A stretch of 28,795 nt of DNA from an uncultured Collinsella sp. (lineage in GTDB: Bacteria > Actinomycetota > Coriobacteriia > Coriobacteriales > Coriobacteriaceae): positions 1 to 28,795 of the forward strand of contig CABVCJ010000023.1 of NCBI GenBank assembly GCA_902496845.1, written 5' to 3'. The position numbers were made by a program, and so were the translations under genes. The notes under the pieces were generated by a model. That model was not told the origin of the DNA. It saw only the letters and a program-made list of their open reading frames with translations, and did no database searches. Below are positions 1 through 7,833 of this stretch, piece by piece. Numbering within the stretch: the first letter of the stretch is position 1; every line of letters starts with the position of its first letter.

Positions 1-1
1 A

Positions 2-817
2 CCGACGCCCGCACCGGCATCCGCGCCCGCAGATGACTTTGCCACCCGCCCCATCATGCAGGCACCACGCCAGGCCGCCCCTGCGCCCCGCCCCACCAGC
101 GATCCGTCCGAGACGGCGGCGTTTCTTGCCGCGGCGACACAGCGCCATGCGCCCAGCAGCACACCCGCGTATGCCACCCCGCAGCAGCCGACATACGCGG
201 CTCCCGAACCCCAGCCCGAACCCGAGCTCGAGCCGCCCGTTATGGATTTGGACGACCTCGCCAACCGCCAGTTTGCCTTCGATTCCTGGGCCGCGGCCGA
301 CTTGGACGAAACCTCGGCCGGCATGCCGGCGCTCGATATTCCGGTCAACCCGCTGTTTGCAGCTGCCGAGGAGCGCGACTCCGATTACAACGAAGCAGCA
401 GCGCACGGTGATCGCTTTGATGCCGCACCCCGCGCCTCCCGCATTGAGACCGAGAGCTACGGATCCGCATCGAGCGCATACGATAACAGCCCATTTGCCG
501 ACGCGTCCGCTCCCGAGTACAACAAGACCGGCGCAAAGGCCGCATCGGCACCGTCGTATACCCGTAGCACCGACGACGAGCGCTTTGCCGACTACTACAC
601 CGAGGAAGAGCCGCCGCACTTCTCCGAGTTTCCCCAAGCAGTAAAGATTGTCTTTATCGCGATTATCGTGGCCCTACTCGGCGTAATCGCCTTTGAGGGA
701 TTCCAACTATTCCGCGGCCCCACCGCGTCCGAATCGGCAACGCAGCAAAAAGAGAACGACAACCAGCACCTGGACATCAACACCCTCAAGGGCGACCCCA
801 ACGACGGAGACGAGTAG
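2..817 (+). CDS. C-terminal part of a single-pass membrane protein with an acidic, Pro/Ala-rich cytoplasmic region (5' end outside window)
   Basis: The frame is open from base 2, so the gene starts before the window; the first in-window ATG, at 56, is unlikely to be the true start. The visible part is low-complexity, rich in Ala, Pro, Glu and Asp (runs such as PEPQPEPELEPP), with no recognisable fold. Near the C-terminus one hydrophobic segment (VKIVFIAIIVALLGVIAF, encoded at about 640-695) looks like a single membrane helix, followed by a short hydrophilic tail ending at the stop at 815-817. This suggests a protein with a long disordered cytoplasmic region anchored by a C-terminal helix. I do not recognise the family. 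Another frame is open over 33-644, but it gives an Arg/Pro/Ser-rich product typical of an off-frame translation of high-GC DNA. Confidence 0.7.
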   Translation, partial: PTPAPASAPADDFATRPIMQAPRQAAPAPRPTSDPSETAAFLAAATQRHAPSSTPAYATPQQPTYAAPEPQPEPELEPPVMDLDDLANRQFAFDSWAAADLDETSAGMPALDIPVNPLFAAAEERDSDYNEAAAHGDRFDAAPRASRIETESYGSASSAYDNSPFADASAPEYNKTGAKAASAPSYTRSTDDERFADYYTEEEPPHFSEFPQAVKIVFIAIIVALLGVIAFEGFQLFRGPTASESATQQKENDNQHLDINTLKGDPNDGDE

Positions 818-886
818 CGAGGGTCGGGGGCGGCTGAAGCGTCCGTATGTAGCGCCAGCTTCTACGTGCTGTTTTGTCATCCGGTT

Positions 887-963
887 ACACTTTTCCGGAT
901 GTTGAGACCGTCAGATTCGACACTTTTCCGCACTTTCTTACGGCCGATTTTGACACTTTTCCG
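887..963. repeat. Three direct 11-bp repeats at an exact 33-bp period
   Basis: The 11-mer ACACTTTTCCG occurs at 887-897, 920-930 and 953-963, so each copy starts exactly 33 bp after the last. The second and third copies are preceded by G (GACACTTTTCCG). They fill the spacer between the membrane protein gene and the small gene at 1182. IS21-family elements carry multiple short terminal repeats of similar look, so this could be a remnant transposon end; it could equally be an operator with sites on one face of the helix. No transposase is nearby. Confidence 0.75.
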
Positions 964-1063
964 AATTTAGGCCGAATAATTGCCGCACAATCAAGCGTCG
1001 CTTGCACGTCATTTCGCAGACGGCGCTTGATTTCTGTCCGCGCGCGCTGATAGACTCCATCGT

Positions 1064-1090
1064 GCCCGCAAGGAGCGGGCGCGTTTTATC
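1064..1090 (+). terminator. Small GC-rich hairpin followed by a short T run; terminator or leader attenuator
   Basis: GCCCGC (1064-1069) and GCGGGC (1075-1080) form a 6-bp stem with a 5-base loop, followed by GCGTTTTATC. It lies about 100 bases before the start at 1182, so it could be a weak terminator or part of that gene's leader. The stem is short. Confidence 0.35.
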
Positions 1091-1181
1091 CAGAGTCGGG
1101 GTAGAGAGTTGGCTCCACGATCCCGACGCCAACCGGCCAAGAGGCACGGTGGCCCTGCCAACATCGATGAAAGGAGTCCGT

Positions 1182-1604
1182 ATGGACAATTTCTCCGTGC
1201 GCAGCGAGCGCAACTTCCACAATCTGGCAGCCAAGCCAAAACGAATGCATTTCCTGGACAAGCCGAGCGGCTATGCCTCGGCCATGGTCAAGAGCAGCCT
1301 CTCCCATCAGATGCGCCTTACGGTGCAGGCGCTCGAGGAAGAGCTCTGCGTTGCCGGAGACCCTCACGTACTGCAGATCAAGTTGCTCGGAGATAACTCT
1401 AGTGAGCCGTCCAGTTGGATGCTCTTCGCCGACGGCGTTTGCGTTGCGGACGGATCGGGCGCTTTTGCACGCGAGTGCTTCTGCGAAGGCGCCGAGGTGT
1501 TTCTGGACCTGTGCCGCAACGCCGTCGACGCGGCCGAGCTGCGTCAGTGGAGCCAGAGGGAGTACGAGCTGCTGAGCGCGGCACGCGGGATCGCGATGGC
1601 GTAG
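1182..1604 (+). CDS. Hypothetical protein, 140 aa
   Basis: I chose the ATG at 1182 because AAGGAG (1171-1176) lies 5 bases upstream of it; an ATG 15 bases earlier and a longer open frame from 1002 have no such site. The product begins MDNFSVRSERNFHNLA and is soluble and mixed alpha/beta in character, with five cysteines (CVAGD, CVADG, CFCEG and LCRN). I see no signal peptide, membrane segment or known motif. A long frame on the opposite strand (1086-1700) looks like a shadow. The gene stands alone between the repeat spacer and the restriction island. No function can be assigned. Confidence 0.7.
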   Translation: MDNFSVRSERNFHNLAAKPKRMHFLDKPSGYASAMVKSSLSHQMRLTVQALEEELCVAGDPHVLQIKLLGDNSSEPSSWMLFADGVCVADGSGAFARECFCEGAEVFLDLCRNAVDAAELRQWSQREYELLSAARGIAMA

Positions 1605-1643
1605 GCAAACGCACCCGCCACGCGAGACCGAGACAACGTTGTT

Positions 1644-1670
1644 GGCAGGATTGTCCCTGCCTGACTCTTT
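1644..1670 (+). terminator. Possible weak terminator after the 140-aa gene
   Basis: GGCAGG (1644-1649) and CCTGCC (1656-1661) pair around a 6-base loop, followed by TGACTCTTTG. The T run is poor, so this is only a candidate. Confidence 0.25.
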
Positions 1671-1734
1671 GATTCCACGCCTGACCATATTGCCGTTCAC
1701 CCGTTCGCCTCAACAGTCGCCAGCAATGCAACGC

Positions 1735-1740
1735 TATAAT
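1735..1740 (+). promoter_or_regulatory. -10 element of the type I RM operon promoter
   Basis: A perfect TATAAT lies 45 bases before the start of the ribbon-helix-helix gene at 1785, which implies a leader of about 38 bases. No convincing -35 sits at 17 bp (1712-1717 reads AACAGT), so the promoter may need an activator or be weak. The ribbon-helix-helix protein is a plausible autorepressor here, but no palindrome proves it. Confidence 0.5.
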
Positions 1741-1784
1741 TCTGTAAACGCATTTGTATTGCATTTCGAGCGATGGGAGCGCAG

Positions 1785-1997
1785 ATGCCCGATAGCTACA
1801 AGCAACTCATCAAGAGCAACCCCGACGAGACCGAGATCAGGAGCTTCCTGGTGGACGGCGACCAGGTCTCCGTGACCCTTCGCATCCCCGATACCCTGCG
1901 CGACGCTGCGAAGGAAGAGGCGGCCCTGCGGGGCATGAGCTTCTCCGCCTTCGTGCGCACGTGCATGATTGAAGAGCTCGCGAAGAAGGGGGCGTGA
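1785..1997 (+). CDS. Ribbon-helix-helix (CopG/Arc-like) small protein, 70 aa
   Basis: The start is ATG 1785, with GGGAG (1775-1779) 5 bases upstream; an ATG at 1773 lies before that site and is less likely. The C-terminal half has the ribbon-helix-helix pattern: a beta strand (QVSVTLRIPDTL) followed by two helices (RDAAKEEAALRGM and SFSAFVRTCMIEELAK). Such proteins are DNA-binding dimers used as antitoxins or local repressors. Its stop overlaps the GTG start of the GIY-YIG nuclease gene by 4 bases (GTGA, 1994-1997), so the two are translationally coupled. In this position it may repress the restriction operon or act as antitoxin for the nuclease. The fold is likely; the role is inferred. Confidence 0.75.
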   Translation: MPDSYKQLIKSNPDETEIRSFLVDGDQVSVTLRIPDTLRDAAKEEAALRGMSFSAFVRTCMIEELAKKGA

Positions 1998-2833
1998 GCA
2001 TGATCCGGGTCAAGACTCTCACCGTCCAGCTCATAGGCGCGCAGCCGGACCGCATCCGCATCTGCCGCATCGACGGCGAGTCGCTTGTGACCGTCGTCGT
2101 TCCGAGGGAAGACCTCGCCGAGGCGAAGTCGCTGCCGAACATCCCGCAGCGCGGCGTCTACTACCTGCTCGACGAGGACCACGGCAACGTGAGCCGCGTC
2201 TACGCGGGGCAGACGACCCAGGGCATCGCCCGGCTCGACGCGCACAAGGCGAAAAAGGAGTTCTGGAACAAGGCCGTTATGTTCCTCGATGACGACCAGA
2301 ACATCAGCAGGGATGCACTGGACGTTCTCGAGGCGAAGGCCATCGACTACGTGCGTACCCACGGCTCGTACGAGACCGACAACTCGGCGACGCCCAAGCC
2401 CTACATCGACCCGTACAAGGAAGAGGCCGTCGAACGCCTGCACGATAGGATCCTCTTCAGGATGGCAGCTCTGGGGTACGACCTCGATAGGGTCGACCAG
2501 GGTCCGGCTGGTGCGCCGGCGGTCTTCCACACGAAGAAGAACGGCATACGCGGGGCGGGACGCTACGACAAGGCCACCGGGCACTTCACCGTGCTCGCTG
2601 GCTCGAAAGTGAACCTCTCGAGACCCGTGCTGAAAAACGCGGCCGTCGCGGCCGCGCGCAGGGAGATCTTCAGCGATTCGGGCGGTATCGCAGAGCTCGC
2701 CAGAGATCTCGAGTTCCCGACGCCCAGCGCCGCGGCGGTGTTCGTGCTCGGCGGCAGCCAGAACGGCTGGACCGAATGGGTAAGCGACGACGGAGAAACG
2801 CTCAACCAAGTCTATAGAAGCGAGGAAAACTAG
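1994..2833 (+). CDS. GIY-YIG nuclease with C-terminal DUF4357 domain, 279 aa
   Basis: Residues 54-59 (GVYYLL) and 69-74 (VYAGQT) form the GIY-YIG signature. A conserved Arg follows at 80, and the Glu near 113 (LEAKAI) is the expected metal-binding residue. Residues about 225-277, with FVLGGSQNGWTEW, match DUF4357, a domain common beside restriction-modification genes. The GTG start at 1994 overlaps the previous stop; an ATG at 2000 would give 277 aa and cannot be excluded. The stop (TAG 2831-2833) directly abuts the hsdM ATG. The gene is therefore the second member of the RM operon and probably cuts DNA, though its target is unknown. All key nuclease residues I can check are present. Confidence 0.85.
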   Translation: MSMIRVKTLTVQLIGAQPDRIRICRIDGESLVTVVVPREDLAEAKSLPNIPQRGVYYLLDEDHGNVSRVYAGQTTQGIARLDAHKAKKEFWNKAVMFLDDDQNISRDALDVLEAKAIDYVRTHGSYETDNSATPKPYIDPYKEEAVERLHDRILFRMAALGYDLDRVDQGPAGAPAVFHTKKNGIRGAGRYDKATGHFTVLAGSKVNLSRPVLKNAAVAAARREIFSDSGGIAELARDLEFPTPSAAAVFVLGGSQNGWTEWVSDDGETLNQVYRSEEN

Positions 2834-5395
2834 ATGAACAAGCAGCAATTGGCATCAAAGATATGGGAATCCGCCAACAAGATGCGCTCGAAAATCGAGG
2901 CAAATGAATACAAGGATTACATCCTGGGCTTCATCTTCTACAAGTTCCTCTCCGAGACCGAAGTCACCCGCCTGAAGGCACGTGATTTCGCCGAGGAGGA
3001 TTTGCCGAGCCTCGTGGAAGACGACGAAGAAACGGTCGAGTTTGTCAAGGGCGAGTGCGGCTACTTCATCGCCTACGAGAACCTCTTCTCCACCTGGGTC
3101 GCCAAAGGCGGCGACTTCGAGATTTCGAACGTTCGCGACGCCCTCTCTGCCTTTAGCCGCAACATCGATCCCGCCCGCAAGCGTGTCTTCGACGGCATCT
3201 TCGACACGCTGCAGACCGGTCTCTCCAAACTCGGCACCGACGCACGGAGCCAGTCCAAGGCCGCTCGCGATCTCATCTACCTCATCAAGGACATCCCGAT
3301 GGACGGTCGCCAGGACTATGATGTGCTCGGCTTCATCTACGAGTACCTCATCAGCAACTTCGCCGCCAACGCCGGCAAGAAGGCCGGCGAGTTCTACACG
3401 CCGCACGAGGTGTCCATGCTTATGAGCGAGATAGTCTCGTGGCACCTGGCCGGACGCGAGAACATCACCATCTACGACCCCACGAGCGGCTCGGGATCGC
3501 TGCTCATCAATATCGGCAAGGCTGTGGCGCGCCGCAATGGCGACCCGGACTCCATCAAGTACTACGCTCAGGAGCTTAAGGAGAACACCTACAATCTCAC
3601 GCGCATGAACCTGGTGATGCGCGGCATCCTTCCCGACAACATCGTGGCCAGAAACGGCGACACGCTCGAGGACGACTGGCCGTGGTTCGACACGGTGGAG
3701 AACAAGGACGAGACCTACGACCCGCTGTTCGTTGATGCCGTGGTGTCGAACCCACCCTATTCCCAGAACTGGGATCCGGAAGACAAGGAGCTCGACCCGC
3801 GCTTCAAGTTCGGTGTGGCGCCCAAGTCCAAGGCAGACTACGCCTTTTTGCTGCACGACCTATACCACCTGCGCCCCGACGGCATCATGTGCATCGTCTT
3901 GCCGCACGGCGTGCTGTTCCGCGGCGGCGAGGAAGGCACCATCCGAAAAAACTTGGTGGAGAACCGCCATATCCAGGCCATCATAGGTCTTCCTGCTAAC
4001 ATCTTCTTCGGCACGGGCATCCCCACCATCATCATGGTGCTGCGCAAGCAGCGCGAGACGAGCGACGTCTTGGTGGTGGACGCTTCCAAGCACTTCGTGA
4101 AAGAAGGCAAGAACAACAAGCTGCGGGCAAGCGACATCAAGCGTATTGTCGACGCTGTGACAACGAACGCGAGTGTCGACAAGTTCAGCCGCCTGGTTCC
4201 CATCGACGAGATCCGCGCCAACGACTATAACCTCAACATCCCGCGCTATGTGGACTCGAGCACGGCCGCCGAAAGCTGGGACGTGTATGCCACCATGTTC
4301 GGCGGTGTGCCGAAGGCCGAGGTCGACGCGCTCGAGCGCTATTGGAAGGTATGGCCGAGCCTCAAAGGGCAACTCTACCGCGACGCAGGTGGATCGTGTC
4401 TTGTGCCCGCGACCGACGATGTTGCGCAAGCGGCAAAGGAAAATACCGACGTCCGTGCCTTTCTGGACGGATACCGTAATGCGATAAGCCATTTACCTGC
4501 CACGCTGCGAAGCCGCTTGGTAGACGGCGCCGATGAAGTTGATACCGTGGCGGAGGAAGAGGTCATCGCGGCGCTATTGAAAGACGCGCTGGCGGGCATG
4601 GCCCTGGTCGACGGCTACGACGCCTACCAGGCGCTCGACGATGCCTGGGTGGGAATCTCCGGCGATTTGGAGATCATCCAGACTGAGGGGAAAACCGCCG
4701 TGCGCAAGGTAGACCCGAACATGGTGGTCAAGAAGAAGAACGGCAAAGACGTCGAGGTACAGGACGGCTGGACTGGCCGAATCCTGCCGTTTGCGCTTGT
4801 GCAAGAGCACCTGCTTGCCGAAGACGTCAAGGAGATTAGTTCCCGTGATTCCCGTCTAGGCGAGATATCGCAGGAAATAGACGAGATTCTCGAGAGCTTT
4901 GACGAGGAGGACAAGGGGTCTTCCGCTGCTGTCAACGACGAAGGTTCGTTTGTAGCGACTGAGCTCAAGAAGGCTGTGAAGGCTATCGGAAAGCACCCCG
5001 AAAACGATTTCGAGCAAGGTCTGGTTCGTGCACAGGCGCTGTTCGATGAGGAGAAAAGCCTCAAGAAAGCAAACAAGGAAGCGAGAGTGGCTCTTGAGGA
5101 GGCGACCAAGGAAGTCATCGAGGGCCTGACCGATGCCCAGCGCGACGATCTATTGGTTGCCAAGTGGATAGAGCCGTTGCAGGCCGAGCTTCTGGCTCTT
5201 CCCGAAACCGTTGTGAGCGACTTCATCGCGAAGGTAGCTGCGCTCAACGCCAAATACGCGACAACCTACTCGGACGTGTGCAACCAGATAGATGATGCAG
5301 AAAGCCAGCTAGCAGACATGCTGGGCCAGCTTACGGGCAATGAGTACGACATGGCTGGCATCGCCGAGCTGCGCAAGCTGTTGGGCGGTGAGTAG
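2834..5395 (+). CDS. hsdM: Type I restriction-modification system methyltransferase subunit HsdM, 853 aa
   Basis: HsdM transfers a methyl group from S-adenosylmethionine to adenine at the site chosen by HsdS. Visible motifs are GEFYTPHEV (residues 185-193), the AdoMet-binding motif DPTSGSGSL (215-223) and the catalytic NPPY (306-309), which marks N6-adenine methylation. The N-terminal helical HsdM domain covers about 1-170 (KIWESANKMRSKIEANEYKD). At 853 aa it is longer than classic HsdM of about 500-550 aa; the extra C-terminal part is acidic, helical and coiled-coil-like. The start abuts the nuclease stop (TAGATG), implying coupling. hsdS begins 1 base after its stop. Confidence in the function is very high. 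Confidence 0.97.
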   Translation: MNKQQLASKIWESANKMRSKIEANEYKDYILGFIFYKFLSETEVTRLKARDFAEEDLPSLVEDDEETVEFVKGECGYFIAYENLFSTWVAKGGDFEISNVRDALSAFSRNIDPARKRVFDGIFDTLQTGLSKLGTDARSQSKAARDLIYLIKDIPMDGRQDYDVLGFIYEYLISNFAANAGKKAGEFYTPHEVSMLMSEIVSWHLAGRENITIYDPTSGSGSLLINIGKAVARRNGDPDSIKYYAQELKENTYNLTRMNLVMRGILPDNIVARNGDTLEDDWPWFDTVENKDETYDPLFVDAVVSNPPYSQNWDPEDKELDPRFKFGVAPKSKADYAFLLHDLYHLRPDGIMCIVLPHGVLFRGGEEGTIRKNLVENRHIQAIIGLPANIFFGTGIPTIIMVLRKQRETSDVLVVDASKHFVKEGKNNKLRASDIKRIVDAVTTNASVDKFSRLVPIDEIRANDYNLNIPRYVDSSTAAESWDVYATMFGGVPKAEVDALERYWKVWPSLKGQLYRDAGGSCLVPATDDVAQAAKENTDVRAFLDGYRNAISHLPATLRSRLVDGADEVDTVAEEEVIAALLKDALAGMALVDGYDAYQALDDAWVGISGDLEIIQTEGKTAVRKVDPNMVVKKKNGKDVEVQDGWTGRILPFALVQEHLLAEDVKEISSRDSRLGEISQEIDEILESFDEEDKGSSAAVNDEGSFVATELKKAVKAIGKHPENDFEQGLVRAQALFDEEKSLKKANKEARVALEEATKEVIEGLTDAQRDDLLVAKWIEPLQAELLALPETVVSDFIAKVAALNAKYATTYSDVCNQIDDAESQLADMLGQLTGNEYDMAGIAELRKLLGGE

Positions 5396-5396
5396 C

Positions 5397-6632
5397 ATGG
5401 CAGAGAAACAAAATACCCCAGAAATCCGCTTTGAGGGTTTCACTGACCCTTGGGAACAGCGTAAGTTGGGCAGCATTGCGGCTTCGTTTGATTACGGTTT
5501 GAATGCAGCCGCAACTGAATATGACGGTAAAAACAAATATCTTCGCATCACCGACATTGACGACGCAACACACGAGTTCTTAAAAAGCGATCTTACAACT
5601 CCGTTGGCTGACCTTGCAATCAGTGCAGATTATTTACTGGAGGAAGGCGATTTGCTCTTCGCTCGTACGGGCGCAAGTGTTGGAAAAACCTATCTGTACA
5701 GGCAATACGATGGAACGGTCTACTTTGCTGGATTCTTGATTCGCGCACGAATCGAAGAAAGTGCTGACCCCGAATTCGTCTATCAGGCAACTTTGACCGA
5801 TGCCTACAAGAAGTACGTTGCCATAACCTCGCAGCGGTCCGGCCAGCCCGGCGTCAATGCGCAGGAATACGCAGATTATCAATTGATGCTTCCTTCTAGA
5901 ACGGAACAGCAGCAAATTGGGATGACATTGCGGTCTCTCGACAACCTCATCACCCTTCATCAGCGTAAGTACGACAAGCTGTGTACGGTGAAGAAGTCGA
6001 TGCTCGACAAGATGTTTCCGAAACCCGGCGAGACCGAGCCCGAAATCCGCTTTAAGGGTTTCACTGACCCTTGGGAACAGCGTAAGTTGGGAGATGTCGC
6101 CACTATTGTGGGCGGCGGCACGCCGAGCACCAATAACGATGCGTACTGGGATGGCGATATAGATTGGTATTCACCCGCCGAATTAGGTGAGCAGGTGTAC
6201 GCCGACAGAAGTGTTCGAAGGATAACCCAGGCTGGTTACGATAGCTGCTCGGCAACATTGCTTCCAGCTGGTAAAACAATTCTCTTCACAAGTCGCGCGG
6301 GCATTGGCAATACAGCGATTCTTCGCAGGTCAGCATGCACAAACCAAGGCTTCCAGTCTTTAGTCGTGAACGATGATACCGATGTGTATTTCGTCTACTC
6401 CATGACCGATCGAATCAAGAAGTTCGCTGAACAGAAAGCTTCTGGATCAACCTTCCTAGAGATATCTGGAAAAGGTCTGGCGGCTGGAGAATTCGCTTTT
6501 CCTTCAAAGGATGAGCAGACTGCAATAGGGTCTATGTTCAAGCAACTCGACGACCTCATCACCCTTCATCAGCGTAAGTTGGATTTACTGAAGAATACGA
6601 AGAAATCGCTTTTAGACAAGATGTTCGTTTAG
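5397..6632 (+). CDS. hsdS: Active type I specificity subunit HsdS with two target recognition domains, 411 aa
   Basis: The ATG at 5397 lies 1 base after the hsdM stop; a longer frame from 5340 only reads back into hsdM. HsdS recognises the two halves of a bipartite DNA site. TRD1 lies between the repeat encoding WEQRKLG (5451-5470) and the repeat encoding LITLHQRK (5946-5969). TRD2 lies between second copies of both (6072-6091 and 6555-6578). The whole lead-in segment 5421-5470 is duplicated at 6042-6091 with one mismatch. Both copies are followed by coiled-coil spacer residues (KSMLDKMF and KSLLDKMF). The same boundaries recur in four further cassettes on either strand downstream, so this is the expression copy of a shuffling locus. 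The specificity cannot be read from sequence. Confidence 0.95.
   Translation: MAEKQNTPEIRFEGFTDPWEQRKLGSIAASFDYGLNAAATEYDGKNKYLRITDIDDATHEFLKSDLTTPLADLAISADYLLEEGDLLFARTGASVGKTYLYRQYDGTVYFAGFLIRARIEESADPEFVYQATLTDAYKKYVAITSQRSGQPGVNAQEYADYQLMLPSRTEQQQIGMTLRSLDNLITLHQRKYDKLCTVKKSMLDKMFPKPGETEPEIRFKGFTDPWEQRKLGDVATIVGGGTPSTNNDAYWDGDIDWYSPAELGEQVYADRSVRRITQAGYDSCSATLLPAGKTILFTSRAGIGNTAILRRSACTNQGFQSLVVNDDTDVYFVYSMTDRIKKFAEQKASGSTFLEISGKGLAAGEFAFPSKDEQTAIGSMFKQLDDLITLHQRKLDLLKNTKKSLLDKMFV
5451..5470 (+). repeat. hsdS shuffling repeat A, copy 1 (TRD1 start)
   Basis: TGGGAACAGCGTAAGTTGGG encodes WEQRKLG. It is identical to the copies at 6072-6091 (+), 7245-7264 (-), 7767-7786 (-) and 9789-9808 (-), and nearly so at 7817 (+). 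Confidence 0.9.
5946..5969 (+). repeat. hsdS shuffling repeat B, copy 1 (TRD1 end)
   Basis: The core CTCATCACCCTTCATCAGCG (5946-5965) encodes LITLHQ and continues TAAG. Copies occur at 6555-6578 (+), 7298-7321 (-), 8294-8317 (+) and 9293-9316 (-), with a shorter variant at 6752-6769 (-). Confidence 0.9.
6072..6091 (+). repeat. hsdS shuffling repeat A, copy 2 (TRD2 start)
   Basis: Identical to the 20-mer at 5451-5470. Here it opens TRD2 and sits in a longer 50-bp direct repeat (6042-6091). Confidence 0.9.
6555..6578 (+). repeat. hsdS shuffling repeat B, copy 2 (TRD2 end)
   Basis: Identical over 24 bases to 5946-5969. It closes TRD2 of the active hsdS. Confidence 0.9.
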
Positions 6633-6665
6633 TTTTTTGACACAGACATCGCTCTGTGATCCCTG

Positions 6666-6703
6666 AAACCGTCGATTCTCATTAGCCGAATCGACGGTTT
6701 TTA
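6666..6703 (+). terminator. Strong Rho-independent terminator after hsdS
   Basis: A perfect 13-bp stem (AAACCGTCGATTC at 6666-6678 with its complement at 6688-6700), a 9-base loop and a following T run. It lies 33 bases after the hsdS stop and ends the + strand operon before the silent cassettes, keeping them unexpressed in this configuration. Confidence 0.92.
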
Positions 6704-6751
6704 CTATTTGCGGCCGAGACACAAGACGTTATCGCCTTCTTACTGCTGTCA

Positions 6752-6769
6752 CTGATGAAGGGTGATAAG
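6752..6769 (-). repeat. hsdS shuffling repeat B, shortened variant (cassette 1)
   Basis: On the - strand CTTATCACCCTTCATCAG, one base different from the other copies, then TGA instead of CGTAAG. Homology therefore ends at the stop codon. Confidence 0.8.
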
Positions 6770-7244
6770 GTTGTCGAGCTTGGTAAAGTATTGGCCAAGC
6801 TGCTTCTGCTCTACCGCAGAAGGAACAGGAACGTTCAACTCCATCACCTTGTTTTTGGAGATGTTGAACCTAGAGATCCCCTGAGCCAGCAGAGTGAGAT
6901 TGGAACGCACCGAACTTGATCTGAGCATATAAGCAAGGTAATGCGGATCAAACGTTGAATCTTGCCTGTAACCAAAACAGAAGCTGTTGAGGTAAACATC
7001 TTCCTGGTCAGAGAGCCAAACAGAGGACATTCCGACTTCATCCGGCGTTTCAGATGACACAGTAAAGAACACGTCACCATACGCAACCTGGTTTTGGCTC
7101 GAATCAATTTCGACTGCCTCGAGCCGCTTCGTGTCCGTCAATGGGTTATCGAAGACATTGGTATACGGGATGAACCTTGCGCTGCCGTGACCGAAATCTT
7201 CTTTGGTTTTGCCGGTCAAACCGCCATAGGTTGTCCCACAGTTG

Positions 7245-7264
7245 CCCAACTTACGCTGTTCCCA
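7245..7264 (-). repeat. hsdS shuffling repeat A (cassette 1)
   Basis: Exact reverse complement of the 20-mer at 5451-5470, forming an inverted pair with both + strand copies in the active gene. Confidence 0.9.
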
Positions 7265-7297
7265 AGAAAGATACCCGCATAAGCCACGGTATCAGCG

Positions 7298-7321
7298 CTT
7301 ACGCTGATGAAGGGTGATGAG
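7298..7321 (-). repeat. hsdS shuffling repeat B (cassette 2)
   Basis: Exact reverse complement of 5946-5969. Confidence 0.9.
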
Positions 7322-7766
7322 GGCGTCAACGCGTCCCAGACAAGCTGAAATCACCCGTTGCTCTTCGAGATTTGCTGGCATTGTGGCTTCGATATCCGCG
7401 AATCTGTTGTATTTCAGAGTTTGGGTATCTTTCGAGTTTCCCTGCGAATCGCACAGATATTTATATAACATCTCAGGCCGCTTCAGAAGATAGCCAAAGC
7501 AAGTTGGGTCTAGCTCGATGGCAGGTCTAGCGACTACGTAAGCTGGGCTAACAATGCCATCGTAATCACTTGACCCAACTGCGCCCTGCCACATTCGCAT
7601 ACTGTTGTAGACAACGTCACCCTTGTGAACCACTTTGTAATTCGCAAGGCTCGCACCCGGATTTGTATCCCTATCCGATTCTGATGCGGGATATATTCCT
7701 TTAGCCACACTGACAGATAGGATCTCCATTGACGATGAGCGCTCATTGCTTTCGAAGAATAATCTC

Positions 7767-7786
7767 CCCAACTTACGCTGTTCCCA
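7767..7786 (-). repeat. hsdS shuffling repeat A (cassette 2)
   Basis: Exact reverse complement of 5451-5470. With 7815-7831 it forms a 17-bp head-to-head inverted repeat (7772-7788 / 7815-7831). Confidence 0.9.
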
Positions 7787-7816
7787 AGCGGTTATCCAAA
7801 TTGAACGACTCCATCT

Positions 7817-7833
7817 TGGGAACAGCGTAAGTT
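7817..7833 (+). repeat. hsdS shuffling repeat A, partial (cassette 3)
   Basis: TGGGAACAGCGTAAGTT matches repeat A for 17 bases, then diverges (TGC rather than GGG), so the minimum shared element here is 17 bases. Confidence 0.85.

Larger units (their letters stand above)
6749..7264 (-). pseudogene. hsdS: Silent hsdS cassette 1 (single TRD, no start codon, reversed)
   Basis: Read on the - strand, the frame starts at the repeat encoding WEQRKLG (7264-7245) and runs through one TRD (RFIPYTNVFDNPL, ISRFNISKNKVMELNVPVPS) to LITLHQ, followed at once by TGA (6751-6749). There is no ribosome binding site or ATG; the frame is also open upstream of the repeat, as expected for a donor cassette. Inversion between its repeat A and a + strand copy (5451 or 6072) would place this TRD in frame in the expression gene and give a protein ending at LITLHQ. 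It is a storage copy rather than decayed DNA, since no internal stop is present. Confidence 0.85.
7292..7786 (-). pseudogene. hsdS: Silent hsdS cassette 2 (single TRD, no start codon, reversed)
   Basis: On the - strand this opens with WEQRKLG (7786-7766), continues LFFESNERSSSMEILSVSV, a typical HsdS TRD beginning, then VYNSMRMWQGAVG, and closes with LEEQRVISACLGRVDALITLHQRKR and a TGA at 7292-7294. It has no start signal. Its head faces the head of cassette 3 across a 26-base spacer. It is uninterrupted and should be functional once moved by inversion into the expression gene, which lies in the opposite orientation. Confidence 0.85.

Noticed and set aside
33..644. Alternative frame over the first gene
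   Set aside because: Arg/Pro/Ser-rich composition typical of off-frame reading; the overlapping frame from base 2 has a sensible membrane helix.
1796..2848. 350-codon - strand frame
   Set aside because: Antisense to the RHH and GIY-YIG genes, which have recognisable motifs and coupling.
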